From: DATBLE01 sp046734335
Lineage (GTDB): Bacteria > Actinomycetota > Thermoleophilia > Gaiellales > Gaiellaceae
NCBI GenBank assembly: GCA_046734335.1
Contig: JBKPRA010000032.1
Coordinates: forward strand, 1 to 26,894
Direction: 5' to 3'
DNA length: 26,894 nt
A program made the translations under genes and the position numbers. The notes under the pieces were generated by a model that was given only the letters and a program-made list of their open reading frames with translations, was not told where the DNA came from and did no database searches. Shown piece after piece: positions 1 through 6,110 of the stretch (the stretch's first letter is position 1; each line of letters begins with the position of its first letter).

Positions 1-196
1 GGGCCGGCGTGGTGGAGGCGGCGGCGCACCGCGTGAGGTTGCGCCCCCGCGCACCGACGAGACCCCGGCGGAGCCTCAGGTGACCGAGCCACAGGTCGAG
101 ACGCCCGAGACGCCCGAGACGCCGTCGGCCGAAGTGTCCGAAACGCCAGAGACGCCCGAGACGCCGAGCGCGGCGACGGAGGAGACGACCGACTGA
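1..196 (+). CDS. rpsC: 30S ribosomal protein S3, C-terminal tail (partial)
   Basis: This is the 3' end of a gene that enters from the left edge, in the frame ending at TGA 194-196; 64 residues are visible. They begin Gly/Arg-rich (GRRGGGGAPRE), as the basic end of S3 often does, and continue as an acidic Thr/Pro/Glu tail built from repeated E-T-P triplets. The conserved KH and C-terminal S3 domains lie outside the window, so the name rests on position: rpsC directly precedes rplP in nearly all bacteria, and here the stop overlaps the rplP start by one base. S3 sits at the mRNA entry channel of the small subunit. The repetitive tail is unusual and resembles the tails of S17, S5, L15 and L17 in the same cluster. 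Confidence 0.85.
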   Translation, partial: GRRGGGGGAPREVAPPRTDETPAEPQVTEPQVETPETPETPSAEVSETPETPETPSAATEETTD

Positions 197-618
197 TGCT
201 GCTGCCCAAGAAGACCAAGTACCGCAAGCAGCAGCGCGGCCGGCGCGCCGGCACCTCGAAAGGGCAGACCGAGGTCGCGTTCGGCGACTACGGGCTCAAG
301 TCCCTCGACGCCGGCTGGCTGACCAACCGGCAGATCGAGGCGGCCCGGATCGCAATGACGCGCAAGATCAAGCGCGGCGGCAAGGTCTGGATCAACATCT
401 TCCCGGACAAGCCGGTCACCCAGAAGCCGGCCGAGACACGCATGGGCTCCGGTAAGGGCTCACCCGAGCACTGGGTGGCGGTCGTCAAGCCCGGCCGCGT
501 CATGTTCGAACTGGCCGGTGTCCCGGAGCCGCTTGCCCGCGAGGCGCTGCGCCTCGCCGGCACGAAGCTCTCCGTGCGGACGAAAGTGGTCAAGCGGGAA
601 GGGAGTCTGTTCGAATGA
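196..618 (+). CDS. rplP: 50S ribosomal protein L16
   Basis: L16 binds 23S rRNA near the A-site finger and helps place aminoacyl-tRNA. The 140-residue product has the normal family length and starts MLLPKKTKYRKQQRGR, the standard L16 N-terminus. The conserved stretch ETRMGSGKGSPEHWVAVVKPGR lies at about residues 80-101 (MGSGKG around 83-88). The ATG shares its A with the TGA of rpsC, and the 3' end overlaps rpmC by 4 bases, so translation is probably coupled. No acidic extension is present here, unlike several neighbours. Confidence 0.97.
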   Translation: MLLPKKTKYRKQQRGRRAGTSKGQTEVAFGDYGLKSLDAGWLTNRQIEAARIAMTRKIKRGGKVWINIFPDKPVTQKPAETRMGSGKGSPEHWVAVVKPGRVMFELAGVPEPLAREALRLAGTKLSVRTKVVKREGSLFE

Positions 619-821
619 GGGCGAGACAGCTGCGCGACCTGACCGATGCCGAGCTGACGCAACACCTGGAGGAGACTCGGCAGGAGCTCTTCAACCTGCG
701 CTTCCAGTCGGCGACCGGCGCGCTCGAGAACTCGGCGCGTCTCCGGCTCGCGAAGCGCGAGATCGCGCGCATCCTGACCATTCGCAATGAGCGCGAGGCA
801 GATCTGGAGAGGACAACCTAG
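615..821 (+). CDS. rpmC: 50S ribosomal protein L29
   Basis: L29 is a small two-helix protein near the peptide exit tunnel, close to the docking site of trigger factor and SRP. The 68-residue product has the family pattern: LRDLTDAEL at the start, then the signature helix ELFNLRFQSATGALENSARLR (about residues 24-44), then a second helix rich in Arg and Glu. The ATG overlaps the rplP stop in an ATGA arrangement. Two bases separate its stop from the rpsQ start. Confidence 0.96.
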   Translation: MRARQLRDLTDAELTQHLEETRQELFNLRFQSATGALENSARLRLAKREIARILTIRNEREADLERTT

Positions 822-823
822 GA

Positions 824-1765
824 ATGGCTGACGAGAAGAAGACGAAGAAGACCGACGAGATCCTGGAAGAGACGCCGGCGGCCGAAGAGAAGCCGAAGCG
901 GACACGCGCCAAGAAGGAGGAGCCGGCGGCCGCTGCGCCGGAGGTTGCCGAGAAGCCGAAGCGCACGCGCAAGAAGGCCGAGGAGACCGCCGCCGAGCCC
1001 GCCGAGGCACCGGTGGTTGCGGAGGAGGTCGAGGCGGAGGCCGAGCAGGTCGAGGCCGAGCCCGCTCCCGAGCAGTTGGCCGAGGAGGCTCCCGCCGAGG
1101 AGCCGACCCCGGAGGAGCCGGTCGCGGAGGCTCCGGCCGACGAGCCGGTGGCCGAGGAGGCTCCCGCCGAGGAGCCCGACTCTACGCCTGAGGAGCCCGT
1201 GGCCGACGAACCTCGTGCCGAGGAGACAGTTGCCGCGGACGAGCCCGAGCCGGACGTCGAGGCAGAAGCCGCAGCAGCCGAATCACCGGTCGCCGCCGAT
1301 TCTGCGGCCGAAGAGCCGGTCGCGGAGGAGACGAACGCCGCAGAACCGCCGACGGACGAGGCTGCGACCGAGCAGCCGAGCCCAGTGAGAATGCGAGGCC
1401 CCAAGCCGAAGCGCAAGAGGCTACCGCGTGGTCAGCGACACAAGCACGCCAAGCCCAAGCGGGAGCCGACAGGCGAGCGCAAGCCCATCACTCGGCTCCC
1501 GAAACCGGAGTCCGAGCGGGGCCGCGACCAGCAGCGCCGCGGCGTCGTCGTTTCGGCGGCGATGGACAAGACGATCGTTGTTCGCGTCGATTCGATCAAG
1601 GCGCACCCGAAGTACAAGAAGGTAATCCGGCGCTCGAAGAAGTTCCACGCCCACGACGAGCAGAACCAGGCGAAGGCCGGCGACGTTGTCCGCATCGTCG
1701 AGACGCGCCCGTTGTCGAAGACGAAGCGGTGGCGGCTCGCTGAGGTCCTCGAGGTGGCGAAGTAA
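824..1765 (+). CDS. rpsQ: 30S ribosomal protein S17 with very long acidic N-terminal extension
   Basis: S17 is an early-assembly OB-fold protein that binds 16S rRNA. The S17 core occupies only about residues 239-313 (RGVVVSAAMDKTIVVRV, then HPKYKKVIRRSKKFHAHDE). Residues 1-186 are a low-complexity Ala/Glu/Pro segment with two PKRTR-K basic motifs near residues 24-30 and 45-51. Residues 187-238 form a Lys/Arg/Pro linker. A usual S17 has about 80-110 residues; this reading gives 313. The ATG at 824 follows a GGA-rich stretch (GGAGAGGA) two codons after rpmC, and the frame is open throughout. Internal starts are possible (GTG about 1385 or ATG 1391) but lack a clear ribosome-binding site. The S17 identity is certain; that the full extension is translated is inference. 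A 28-base segment is duplicated inside the extension. Confidence 0.9.
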   Translation: MADEKKTKKTDEILEETPAAEEKPKRTRAKKEEPAAAAPEVAEKPKRTRKKAEETAAEPAEAPVVAEEVEAEAEQVEAEPAPEQLAEEAPAEEPTPEEPVAEAPADEPVAEEAPAEEPDSTPEEPVADEPRAEETVAADEPEPDVEAEAAAAESPVAADSAAEEPVAEETNAAEPPTDEAATEQPSPVRMRGPKPKRKRLPRGQRHKHAKPKREPTGERKPITRLPKPESERGRDQQRRGVVVSAAMDKTIVVRVDSIKAHPKYKKVIRRSKKFHAHDEQNQAKAGDVVRIVETRPLSKTKRWRLAEVLEVAK

Positions 1766-1766
1766 C

Positions 1767-2135
1767 GTGATCCAGCAGGAGTCGAGAGTCCGCGTGGCCG
1801 ACAACACGGGTGCCCGCGAGTTGCTCTGCATTCGCGTGAAGGGCGGGTCGCACCGCCGCTACGCACGGGTCGGCGACATCATCGTCGGCACGGTCAAGAC
1901 CGCAACCCCGCAGGGCGCGATCAAGAAGGGTGAGGTCGTGCAGGCAGTGGTCGTGCGCACCAAGAAGCCCTTTGGCCGCGACGACGGCACCCAGATCGCC
2001 TTCGACGAGAACGCGGCGGTGATCATCGACGCACAGCGGAACCCGCGTGGCACGCGCATCTTCGGGCCGGTCGCCCGCGAGTTGCGCGAGAAGAACTTCA
2101 TGAAGATCGTCAGCCTCGCACCGGAGGTGCTCTAG
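1767..2135 (+). CDS. rplN: 50S ribosomal protein L14
   Basis: L14 lies at the subunit interface and contacts L19. I start it at GTG 1767, one base after the rpsQ TAA, giving 122 residues, the normal length. The protein opens MIQQESRVRVADNTGAREL, the standard L14 start, and ends REKNFMKIVSLAPEVL. The frame stays open further upstream to ATG 1686, but that would only read rpsQ out of frame. A GAGG sequence lies about 12 bases before the GTG. No extension is present. Confidence 0.96.
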   Translation: MIQQESRVRVADNTGARELLCIRVKGGSHRRYARVGDIIVGTVKTATPQGAIKKGEVVQAVVVRTKKPFGRDDGTQIAFDENAAVIIDAQRNPRGTRIFGPVARELREKNFMKIVSLAPEVL

Positions 2136-2137
2136 CG

Positions 2138-2509
2138 ATGGCGGCAACGATGAAGGTCAGAAAGGGAGATCTGGTTCAGATCCTGTCGGGCAAGGACCGC
2201 GGAAAGCAGGGCCGTGTCATCGATGCGCGTCCCTCCGAGGGCCGCGTGATCGTCGAGAACCTGAACGTGGTGAAACGGCACACGAAGCCGCGCCCGATGC
2301 GCGACGCCAACCGCATGGGCGGCACGACGATGATGCCCGGCGGCGTAATCGACAAGCCGGCGCCGCTCGCGGTCTCGAAGGTGATGGTCGTCTGTCCGTC
2401 GTGCAACCTGCCGACGCGAGTCGGCCATGTGTTCCGCGAAGTCAAGGGCAAGAAGGTCAAGATCCGCGTCTGCCGTCGCGACGGCTGCGGAGGGGAGCTG
2501 GACAAGTGA
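2138..2509 (+). CDS. rplX: 50S ribosomal protein L24, zinc-ribbon form
   Basis: L24 is an assembly-initiating 23S rRNA-binding protein with a KOW domain. Residues 5-45 (MKVRKGDLVQILSGKDRGKQG) are the KOW motif. The C-terminus has C86, C89, C112 and C117, two CxxC-like pairs that would bind zinc; many bacterial L24 proteins lack these. The start at ATG 2138 follows GGAGGT at 2126 by a good spacing. ATG 2150 (MKVRKG) is an alternative that would drop four residues. The gene begins two bases after rplN and overlaps rplE by 4 bases. Confidence 0.96.
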   Translation: MAATMKVRKGDLVQILSGKDRGKQGRVIDARPSEGRVIVENLNVVKRHTKPRPMRDANRMGGTTMMPGGVIDKPAPLAVSKVMVVCPSCNLPTRVGHVFREVKGKKVKIRVCRRDGCGGELDK

Positions 2510-3096
2510 GCGCGACTGCGACCGAGGCCGAGACGTACACGCCACGGCTGAAGGACCTCTATGAGAAGGAGCTCCGAGCGCGCCTGCAGGACGAGCTCGG
2601 GCTCTCCTCGGTGATGCAGGTGCCGCGCGTGACGAAGATCACCTTGAACATGGGCGTCGGCGAGGCCAAGACCGAGGCCAAGGCGCTCGACGCCGCCATG
2701 GACGAGCTTTCGACGATCGCCGGACAGCGCGCCCAGATGCGTCGGGCCCGGAAATCGATCGCCGCGTTCAAGCTCCGCGAGGGGATGCCGATCGGCGCCC
2801 GGATCACGTTGCGCGGCGCCCGGATGTACGAGTTCCTCGACCGGCTCGTCTCCATTGCCCTGCCGCGCATCCGCGACTTCCGCGGCCTCGATCCGGGCTC
2901 GTTCGACGGGCGTGGCAACTACTCGCTCGGCATCCGCGAGCAGATCATCTTCCCGGAGATCAACTACGACGACGTCGCCACGGTGCGTGGCCTGGACATC
3001 GCCATCACGACGTCGGCGGCAGACGACGATAGCGCGCGGGCGCTGCTCCGCGGCCTCGGCCTGCCGTTCGCCGACGACAGGAGGGAACAGGAGTAA
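2506..3096 (+). CDS. rplE: 50S ribosomal protein L5
   Basis: L5 binds 5S rRNA and contacts the P-site tRNA and the small subunit. I start it at GTG 2506, which overlaps the rplX TGA (GTGA) and follows GGAGGGG near 2490; this gives 196 residues. Motifs include LKDLYEKELRARLQDELG near the N-terminus, VPRVTKITLNMGVGEA, LREGMPIGARITLRGARMYEFLDRL, and FPEINYDDVATVRGLDIAITT. The first dozen residues (SATATEAETYTPR) are a short divergent leader. The stop shares its last base with the rpsN start. Confidence 0.96.
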   Translation: MSATATEAETYTPRLKDLYEKELRARLQDELGLSSVMQVPRVTKITLNMGVGEAKTEAKALDAAMDELSTIAGQRAQMRRARKSIAAFKLREGMPIGARITLRGARMYEFLDRLVSIALPRIRDFRGLDPGSFDGRGNYSLGIREQIIFPEINYDDVATVRGLDIAITTSAADDDSARALLRGLGLPFADDRREQE

Positions 3097-3281
3097 TGGC
3101 CAAGAAGTCGATGATCGCCAAGGCAGCCCGCCCCCAGCGCTACAAGGTGCGCGCGTACACGCGCTGCAACCGTTGCGGCCGGCCGCGTGCGGTCTTCAAG
3201 AAGTTCGGGCTCTGCCGCATCTGCCTGCGGGAGCTCGCCCACGCGGGCGTGATCCCCGGCATGACGAAGAGCAGCTGGTAA
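3096..3281 (+). CDS. rpsN: 30S ribosomal protein S14, type Z (zinc-binding)
   Basis: The 61-residue product is the short zinc-containing form of S14, which sits in the head of the small subunit. C24, C27, C40 and C43 form the two CxxC pairs (CNRC and CRIC), and the ending HAGVIPGMTKSSW is typical of the family. The start overlaps the rplE stop in TAATG. A GC-rich species often also carries a longer zinc-free paralogue elsewhere that is expressed under zinc limitation; none is in this window. A 46-base spacer with a strong hairpin follows. Confidence 0.97.
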   Translation: MAKKSMIAKAARPQRYKVRAYTRCNRCGRPRAVFKKFGLCRICLRELAHAGVIPGMTKSSW

Positions 3282-3286
3282 AGCCG

Positions 3287-3309
3287 TGAAAAATGCTGCG
3301 CATTTTTCA
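3287..3309 (+). other. Perfect hairpin in the rpsN-rpsH spacer
   Basis: The arms TGAAAAATGC (3287-3296) and GCATTTTTCA (3300-3309) are exact reverse complements, giving a 10-bp stem with a TGC triloop. It sits between the rpsN stop and the GGAGG that serves rpsH. The right arm contains five T bases, but they are inside the stem, so this does not look like a standard terminator. A processing site, an mRNA-stability element or an attenuator are possible. Related hairpins occur at 3721, 4296 and 9481. Confidence 0.75.
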
Positions 3310-3327
3310 GGGGTGGAGGACTAGAAG

Positions 3328-3723
3328 ATGCTGACCGATCCGATCGCAGACATGCTGACCAGAATTCGGAACGCGAACAAGGCGCTGCAGGAGACCGCCT
3401 CGATGCCGACTTCGCGGATGAAGCAGGACATCGCTCGCCTGCTCAAGGAGGAGGGCTATATCCGCGACTTCCGCGTCGAGAAGGGCGAGGCGTTCGATCT
3501 GCTCGTGGTCGAGCTGAAGTACGGCCGAAGCCGCGAGCGCGTGATCACGAATCTGAAGCGGATCTCCAAGCCCGGCCGGCGCATCTACGCGCGCAAGGAC
3601 CGCATGCCGCGCGTCCTCGGAGGCATGGGCACGGCTATCCTGTCGACTTCCAGTGGCGTGATGACCAGCCGCACCGCGCAGGAGCGCGGCATCGGCGGCG
3701 AGGTCATCTGCTTTGTGTGGTGA
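3328..3723 (+). CDS. rpsH: 30S ribosomal protein S8
   Basis: S8 binds the central domain of 16S rRNA, and in some bacteria it represses the spc operon. The 131-residue product is full length. It has the N-terminal MLTDPIADMLTRIRNA and the C-terminal signature TSSGVMTSRTAQERGIGGEVICFVW, with STSSG for rRNA binding around residues 105-109. The ribosome-binding site GGAGG is about 10 bases before ATG 3328. Its TGA is inside the stem of the next hairpin. Confidence 0.97.
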   Translation: MLTDPIADMLTRIRNANKALQETASMPTSRMKQDIARLLKEEGYIRDFRVEKGEAFDLLVVELKYGRSRERVITNLKRISKPGRRIYARKDRMPRVLGGMGTAILSTSSGVMTSRTAQERGIGGEVICFVW

Positions 3724-3742
3724 AGAGTCTCACGACTTTTCA
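3721..3742 (+). other. Hairpin overlapping the rpsH stop codon
   Basis: Arms TGAAGAGTC (3721-3729) and GACTTTTCA (3734-3742) pair over 9 bp with one G-U pair and a TCAC loop. The first arm is the rpsH stop codon and the bases after it. A second weaker pairing, TCTCAC with GTGAGA (3729-3734 and 3746-3751), would be exclusive with it and would cover the only purine-rich sequence before rplF. This may influence rplF translation; that is inference. Confidence 0.6.
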
Positions 3743-3756
3743 TCAGTGAGATAACC

Positions 3757-4290
3757 ATGAGCCGAATCGGAAGATCACCAATTGAGCTGCCGGCCGGAGT
3801 CTCGGTCTCGATCAGCCCTGGGCGCGTGATGGTCAACGGCCCGCTCGGCGAGCTCGCGCAGGACGTGCCGCAGCGAATGACCATCGCGCAGGACGACGGC
3901 ATGATCACCGTTACCCGGCCGACCGACCGTGGCGAGGATCGCGCGCTCCACGGCCTGACGCGCTCGCTCGTGGCGAACATGGTCGAGGGCGTGACCAAGG
4001 GCTTCGAGAAGCGGCTCGAGATCCAGGGCGTCGGCTACCGCGCATCGATGCGCGGCACCGCGCTCGAGCTCAACGTCGGGTTCTCGCACCCCGTGGTCAA
4101 GGACGCGCCTGCCGGAATCACCTACGAGGTGCCGACCCAGACCGAGATCGTGGTCAAGGGGATCGACAAGCAGCAGGTGGGCCAGATTGCCGCCGAAATC
4201 CGCAAGGTCCGCCCCCCCGAGCCGTACAAGGGCAAGGGCATCCGCTACGAGGGTGAGTACGTCCGTAGGAAGGTCGGGAAGCGGGCATGA
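3757..4290 (+). CDS. rplF: 50S ribosomal protein L6
   Basis: L6 lies near the factor-binding centre of the large subunit. The 177-residue product starts MSRIGRSPIELPAGVSV and has two duplicated beta-alpha domains. The family signature PPEPYKGKGIRYEGEYVRRKVGKRA is at the C-terminus (PYKGKGI around 156-162). The start is ATG 3757, but the ribosome-binding site is weak (GTGAGA only). Spacers with hairpins flank it on both sides, which sets it apart from the tightly overlapping genes upstream. Confidence 0.97.
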   Translation: MSRIGRSPIELPAGVSVSISPGRVMVNGPLGELAQDVPQRMTIAQDDGMITVTRPTDRGEDRALHGLTRSLVANMVEGVTKGFEKRLEIQGVGYRASMRGTALELNVGFSHPVVKDAPAGITYEVPTQTEIVVKGIDKQQVGQIAAEIRKVRPPEPYKGKGIRYEGEYVRRKVGKRA

Positions 4291-4295
4291 CTGCC

Positions 4296-4320
4296 GCGAA
4301 GGTTGCTGCGCAATTTCCGC
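4296..4320 (+). other. Hairpin in the rplF-rplR spacer
   Basis: GCGAAGGTTGC (4296-4306) can pair with GCAATTTCCGC (4310-4320) with two G-U pairs and one A-C mismatch, closing a TGC triloop as in the 3287 hairpin. It lies directly before the GGAGGGG that serves rplR. It is weaker than the other members of the family. Confidence 0.5.
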
Positions 4321-4336
4321 CGGAGGGGTCGCGCTG

Positions 4337-4690
4337 ATGCCTGCGCTGACGACACGTCAGTTGCGCACCCGTAGACAACGGCGGATTCGCGGGAAGATCG
4401 CCGGTACGGCCGACCGTCCGCGCCTGGCCGTGTTCCGGTCGAACCTCGGTATCAGCGCGCAGCTGATCGACGACCAGGCCGGCAAGACGGTCGCCGCTGC
4501 GAGCTGGCAGGGCCTGACCAAGTTCAAGGGGTCGAAGACCGATCAGGCGAAGGAGGTCGGGAAGCTGATCGCCGCCAAGGCGAAGGCGGCCGGCATCGAG
4601 GCATGCGTCTTCGACCGCGGCGGCTACCTCTACCACGGACGCGTGAAGGCGCTCGCCGAGGGCGCACGCGAGGGAGGATTGACGTTTTGA
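4337..4690 (+). CDS. rplR: 50S ribosomal protein L18
   Basis: L18 binds 5S rRNA together with L5. I start it at ATG 4337, preceded by GGAGGGG at 4322-4328, giving 117 residues; the open frame runs further upstream, but only over rplF. Motifs: RTRRQRRIRGKIAGTADRPRLAVFRSN near the N-terminus and the C-terminal FDRGGYLYHGRVKALAEGAREGGLTF. The stop overlaps the rare TTG start of rpsE. Confidence 0.96.
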   Translation: MPALTTRQLRTRRQRRIRGKIAGTADRPRLAVFRSNLGISAQLIDDQAGKTVAAASWQGLTKFKGSKTDQAKEVGKLIAAKAKAAGIEACVFDRGGYLYHGRVKALAEGAREGGLTF

Positions 4691-5307
4691 CGAGTGTCGA
4701 GCGTGAGGTGTTCGCGCGCGAGGAGACGCGCGAGCTCAAGGAGCGGGTGGTCGAGATCAACCGCGTCGCCAAGGTGGTCAAGGGCGGCCGGCGGTTCTCG
4801 TTCACTGCGCTGGTGGTGATCGGAGACGAGGTCGACCGCGTCGGCGTCGGCTATGGGAAGGCGCGCGAGGTGCCGCTGGCGATCTCGAAAGCTGTTGACG
4901 ACGCGAAGAAGAACCTCTTCACCGTCCCGAAGCACGGGACGACGATCACGCACGAGATCCTCGGGCGCTCGGACGCGGCCCGAGTGCTGCTCCGCCCAGC
5001 CAGCGAGGGCACCGGCGTGATCGCAGGCGGCGGCGTGCGCGCCGTGCTCGAACTGGCCGGCATCCGCGATATCCTCGCCAAGAGCCTCGGCACGACCAAC
5101 CCGATCAACATGCTGAAGGCAACGGTTGACGGCCTGAAGAATCTGCGCCGCCCCGAGGACGTGGCGCGCATCCGCGGCCTGACGATTTCCCAAGTGCTTC
5201 CGGTGCCGGCCGTTTCGGCAAAGACAGGCGATCACGATGTGTCCGACCCCGGCGTGACGCTCGCAACAGACGAGGCTGCGACCGAGCAGCCGAGCGAGGA
5301 GAAATGA
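4687..5307 (+). CDS. rpsE: 30S ribosomal protein S5 with acidic C-terminal tail
   Basis: S5 helps unwind mRNA and maintain decoding accuracy. The best start is TTG 4687, overlapping the rplR stop (TTGA) and eight bases after GGAGGA, giving 206 residues. The double-stranded-RNA-binding domain is at about residues 13-80 (ELKERVVEINRVAKVVKGGRRFSFTALVVIGD), followed by the ribosomal S5 C-domain (GTGVIAGGGVRAVLELAGIRDILAKSLGTTNPINMLKAT). From about residue 182 a non-conserved acidic tail begins. It ends DEAATEQPSEEK, and its nine residues DEAATEQPS use exactly the same codons as a stretch in the S17 extension. TTG starts are uncommon. Confidence 0.95.
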   Translation: MTSVEREVFAREETRELKERVVEINRVAKVVKGGRRFSFTALVVIGDEVDRVGVGYGKAREVPLAISKAVDDAKKNLFTVPKHGTTITHEILGRSDAARVLLRPASEGTGVIAGGGVRAVLELAGIRDILAKSLGTTNPINMLKATVDGLKNLRRPEDVARIRGLTISQVLPVPAVSAKTGDHDVSDPGVTLATDEAATEQPSEEK

Positions 5308-5483
5308 GCAAGGTCCGCGTCACCCAGGTGAAGAGCCAGATCGGCCAGACCCAGCGCCATCGGGGCACGCTGCGCGCGCTCGGACTCGGCAAGATCGGCC
5401 GCAGTGCCGAGCACGAGGAAGGCCCGGTGCTCGCCGGAATGCTCAGGAAGGTCAACCACTTGGTGAAGGTGGAGAAGCCCTAG
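5304..5483 (+). CDS. rpmD: 50S ribosomal protein L30
   Basis: This 59-residue gene reads from ATG 5304, which overlaps the rpsE TGA as ATGA, to TAG 5481-5483. The product starts MSKVRVTQVKSQIGQTQRHRGTLRALGLGKIG, which is the bacterial L30 signature, and ends VNHLVKVEKP. L30 is a small 23S rRNA-binding protein of the large subunit. The order rpsE-rpmD-rplO is the normal one. rplO starts at the very next base. Confidence 0.96.
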   Translation: MSKVRVTQVKSQIGQTQRHRGTLRALGLGKIGRSAEHEEGPVLAGMLRKVNHLVKVEKP

Positions 5484-6110
5484 ATGGCCGGCGACCTGAA
5501 CCTCTCGAATCTCAAGCCCGCGCAGCCGCGCAAGGAGCGCAAGCGGGTCGGGCGCGGCATGGGCTCGGGCAAGGGGCGCTACTCGGGCCGCGGGATCAAG
5601 GGCCAGAAGTCGCGGTCCGGCTCGCACGCGATGCGCGCCGGCTTCGAGGGTGGCCAGATGCCGGCCTACATGCGCATGGGCAAGCAGCGCGGCTCGACCT
5701 CGAAGGACGCAATGCCGATCGGCCCGTTCCGGACCAGCGTGTGGGCGCTGAACGTCCGGGACCTGGCGCGCTTCGACGCCGGTACCGACGTCACGCCGGA
5801 GCTGCTGAAGGAGGCAGGCCTCGTCCGCAACCTCAACCGCGACGTGAAGGTGCTCGGGCACGGCGATCTCGCCGTGAAGCTGACGGTCTCTGCGCATGCG
5901 TTCTCGAAGAGCGCCGTCGAGAAGATCGAGGCGGCCGGCGGCAGCGTCACCTGGCTCAAGCCGCCGCACGAGCCGAAGAAGCGGAAGCACAAGAAGGCGC
6001 CCGCCTCCTCCCAGACGCCGGCTGCCGATGTCGAGACAGCCGCTGAGCCCGAAGCCGCGGCCGAGGAGTCTCCGGCGGCCGAGGACCCGGAGCCCGTAGA
6101 GGGCGAATAG
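5484..6110 (+). CDS. rplO: 50S ribosomal protein L15 with acidic C-terminal tail
   Basis: L15 is a late-assembly large-subunit protein. The N-terminus has the flexible Gly/Arg-rich arm (RKERKRVGRGMGSGKGRYSGRGIKGQKSRSG, about residues 15-48), followed by the globular domain ending near residue 155. Usual length is about 145-150; this one has 208 because of a tail that is first basic (KKRKHKKAP) and then acidic (VETAAEPEAAAEESPAAEDPEPVEGE). The ATG directly follows the rpmD stop, with GGTGGAG upstream. The stop overlaps the secY GTG by one base. Confidence 0.96.
   Translation: MAGDLNLSNLKPAQPRKERKRVGRGMGSGKGRYSGRGIKGQKSRSGSHAMRAGFEGGQMPAYMRMGKQRGSTSKDAMPIGPFRTSVWALNVRDLARFDAGTDVTPELLKEAGLVRNLNRDVKVLGHGDLAVKLTVSAHAFSKSAVEKIEAAGGSVTWLKPPHEPKKRKHKKAPASSQTPAADVETAAEPEAAAEESPAAEDPEPVEGE

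Noticed and set aside
691..1416. Long serine/alanine-rich frame on the minus strand
   Set aside because: It is the antisense shadow of the repetitive GAG/GCC codons of the S17 extension and has no family pattern or ribosome-binding site.
1391..1765. A shorter S17 starting at ATG 1391
   Set aside because: It remains possible, but no Shine-Dalgarno precedes it, whereas 824 has one and follows rpmC directly.
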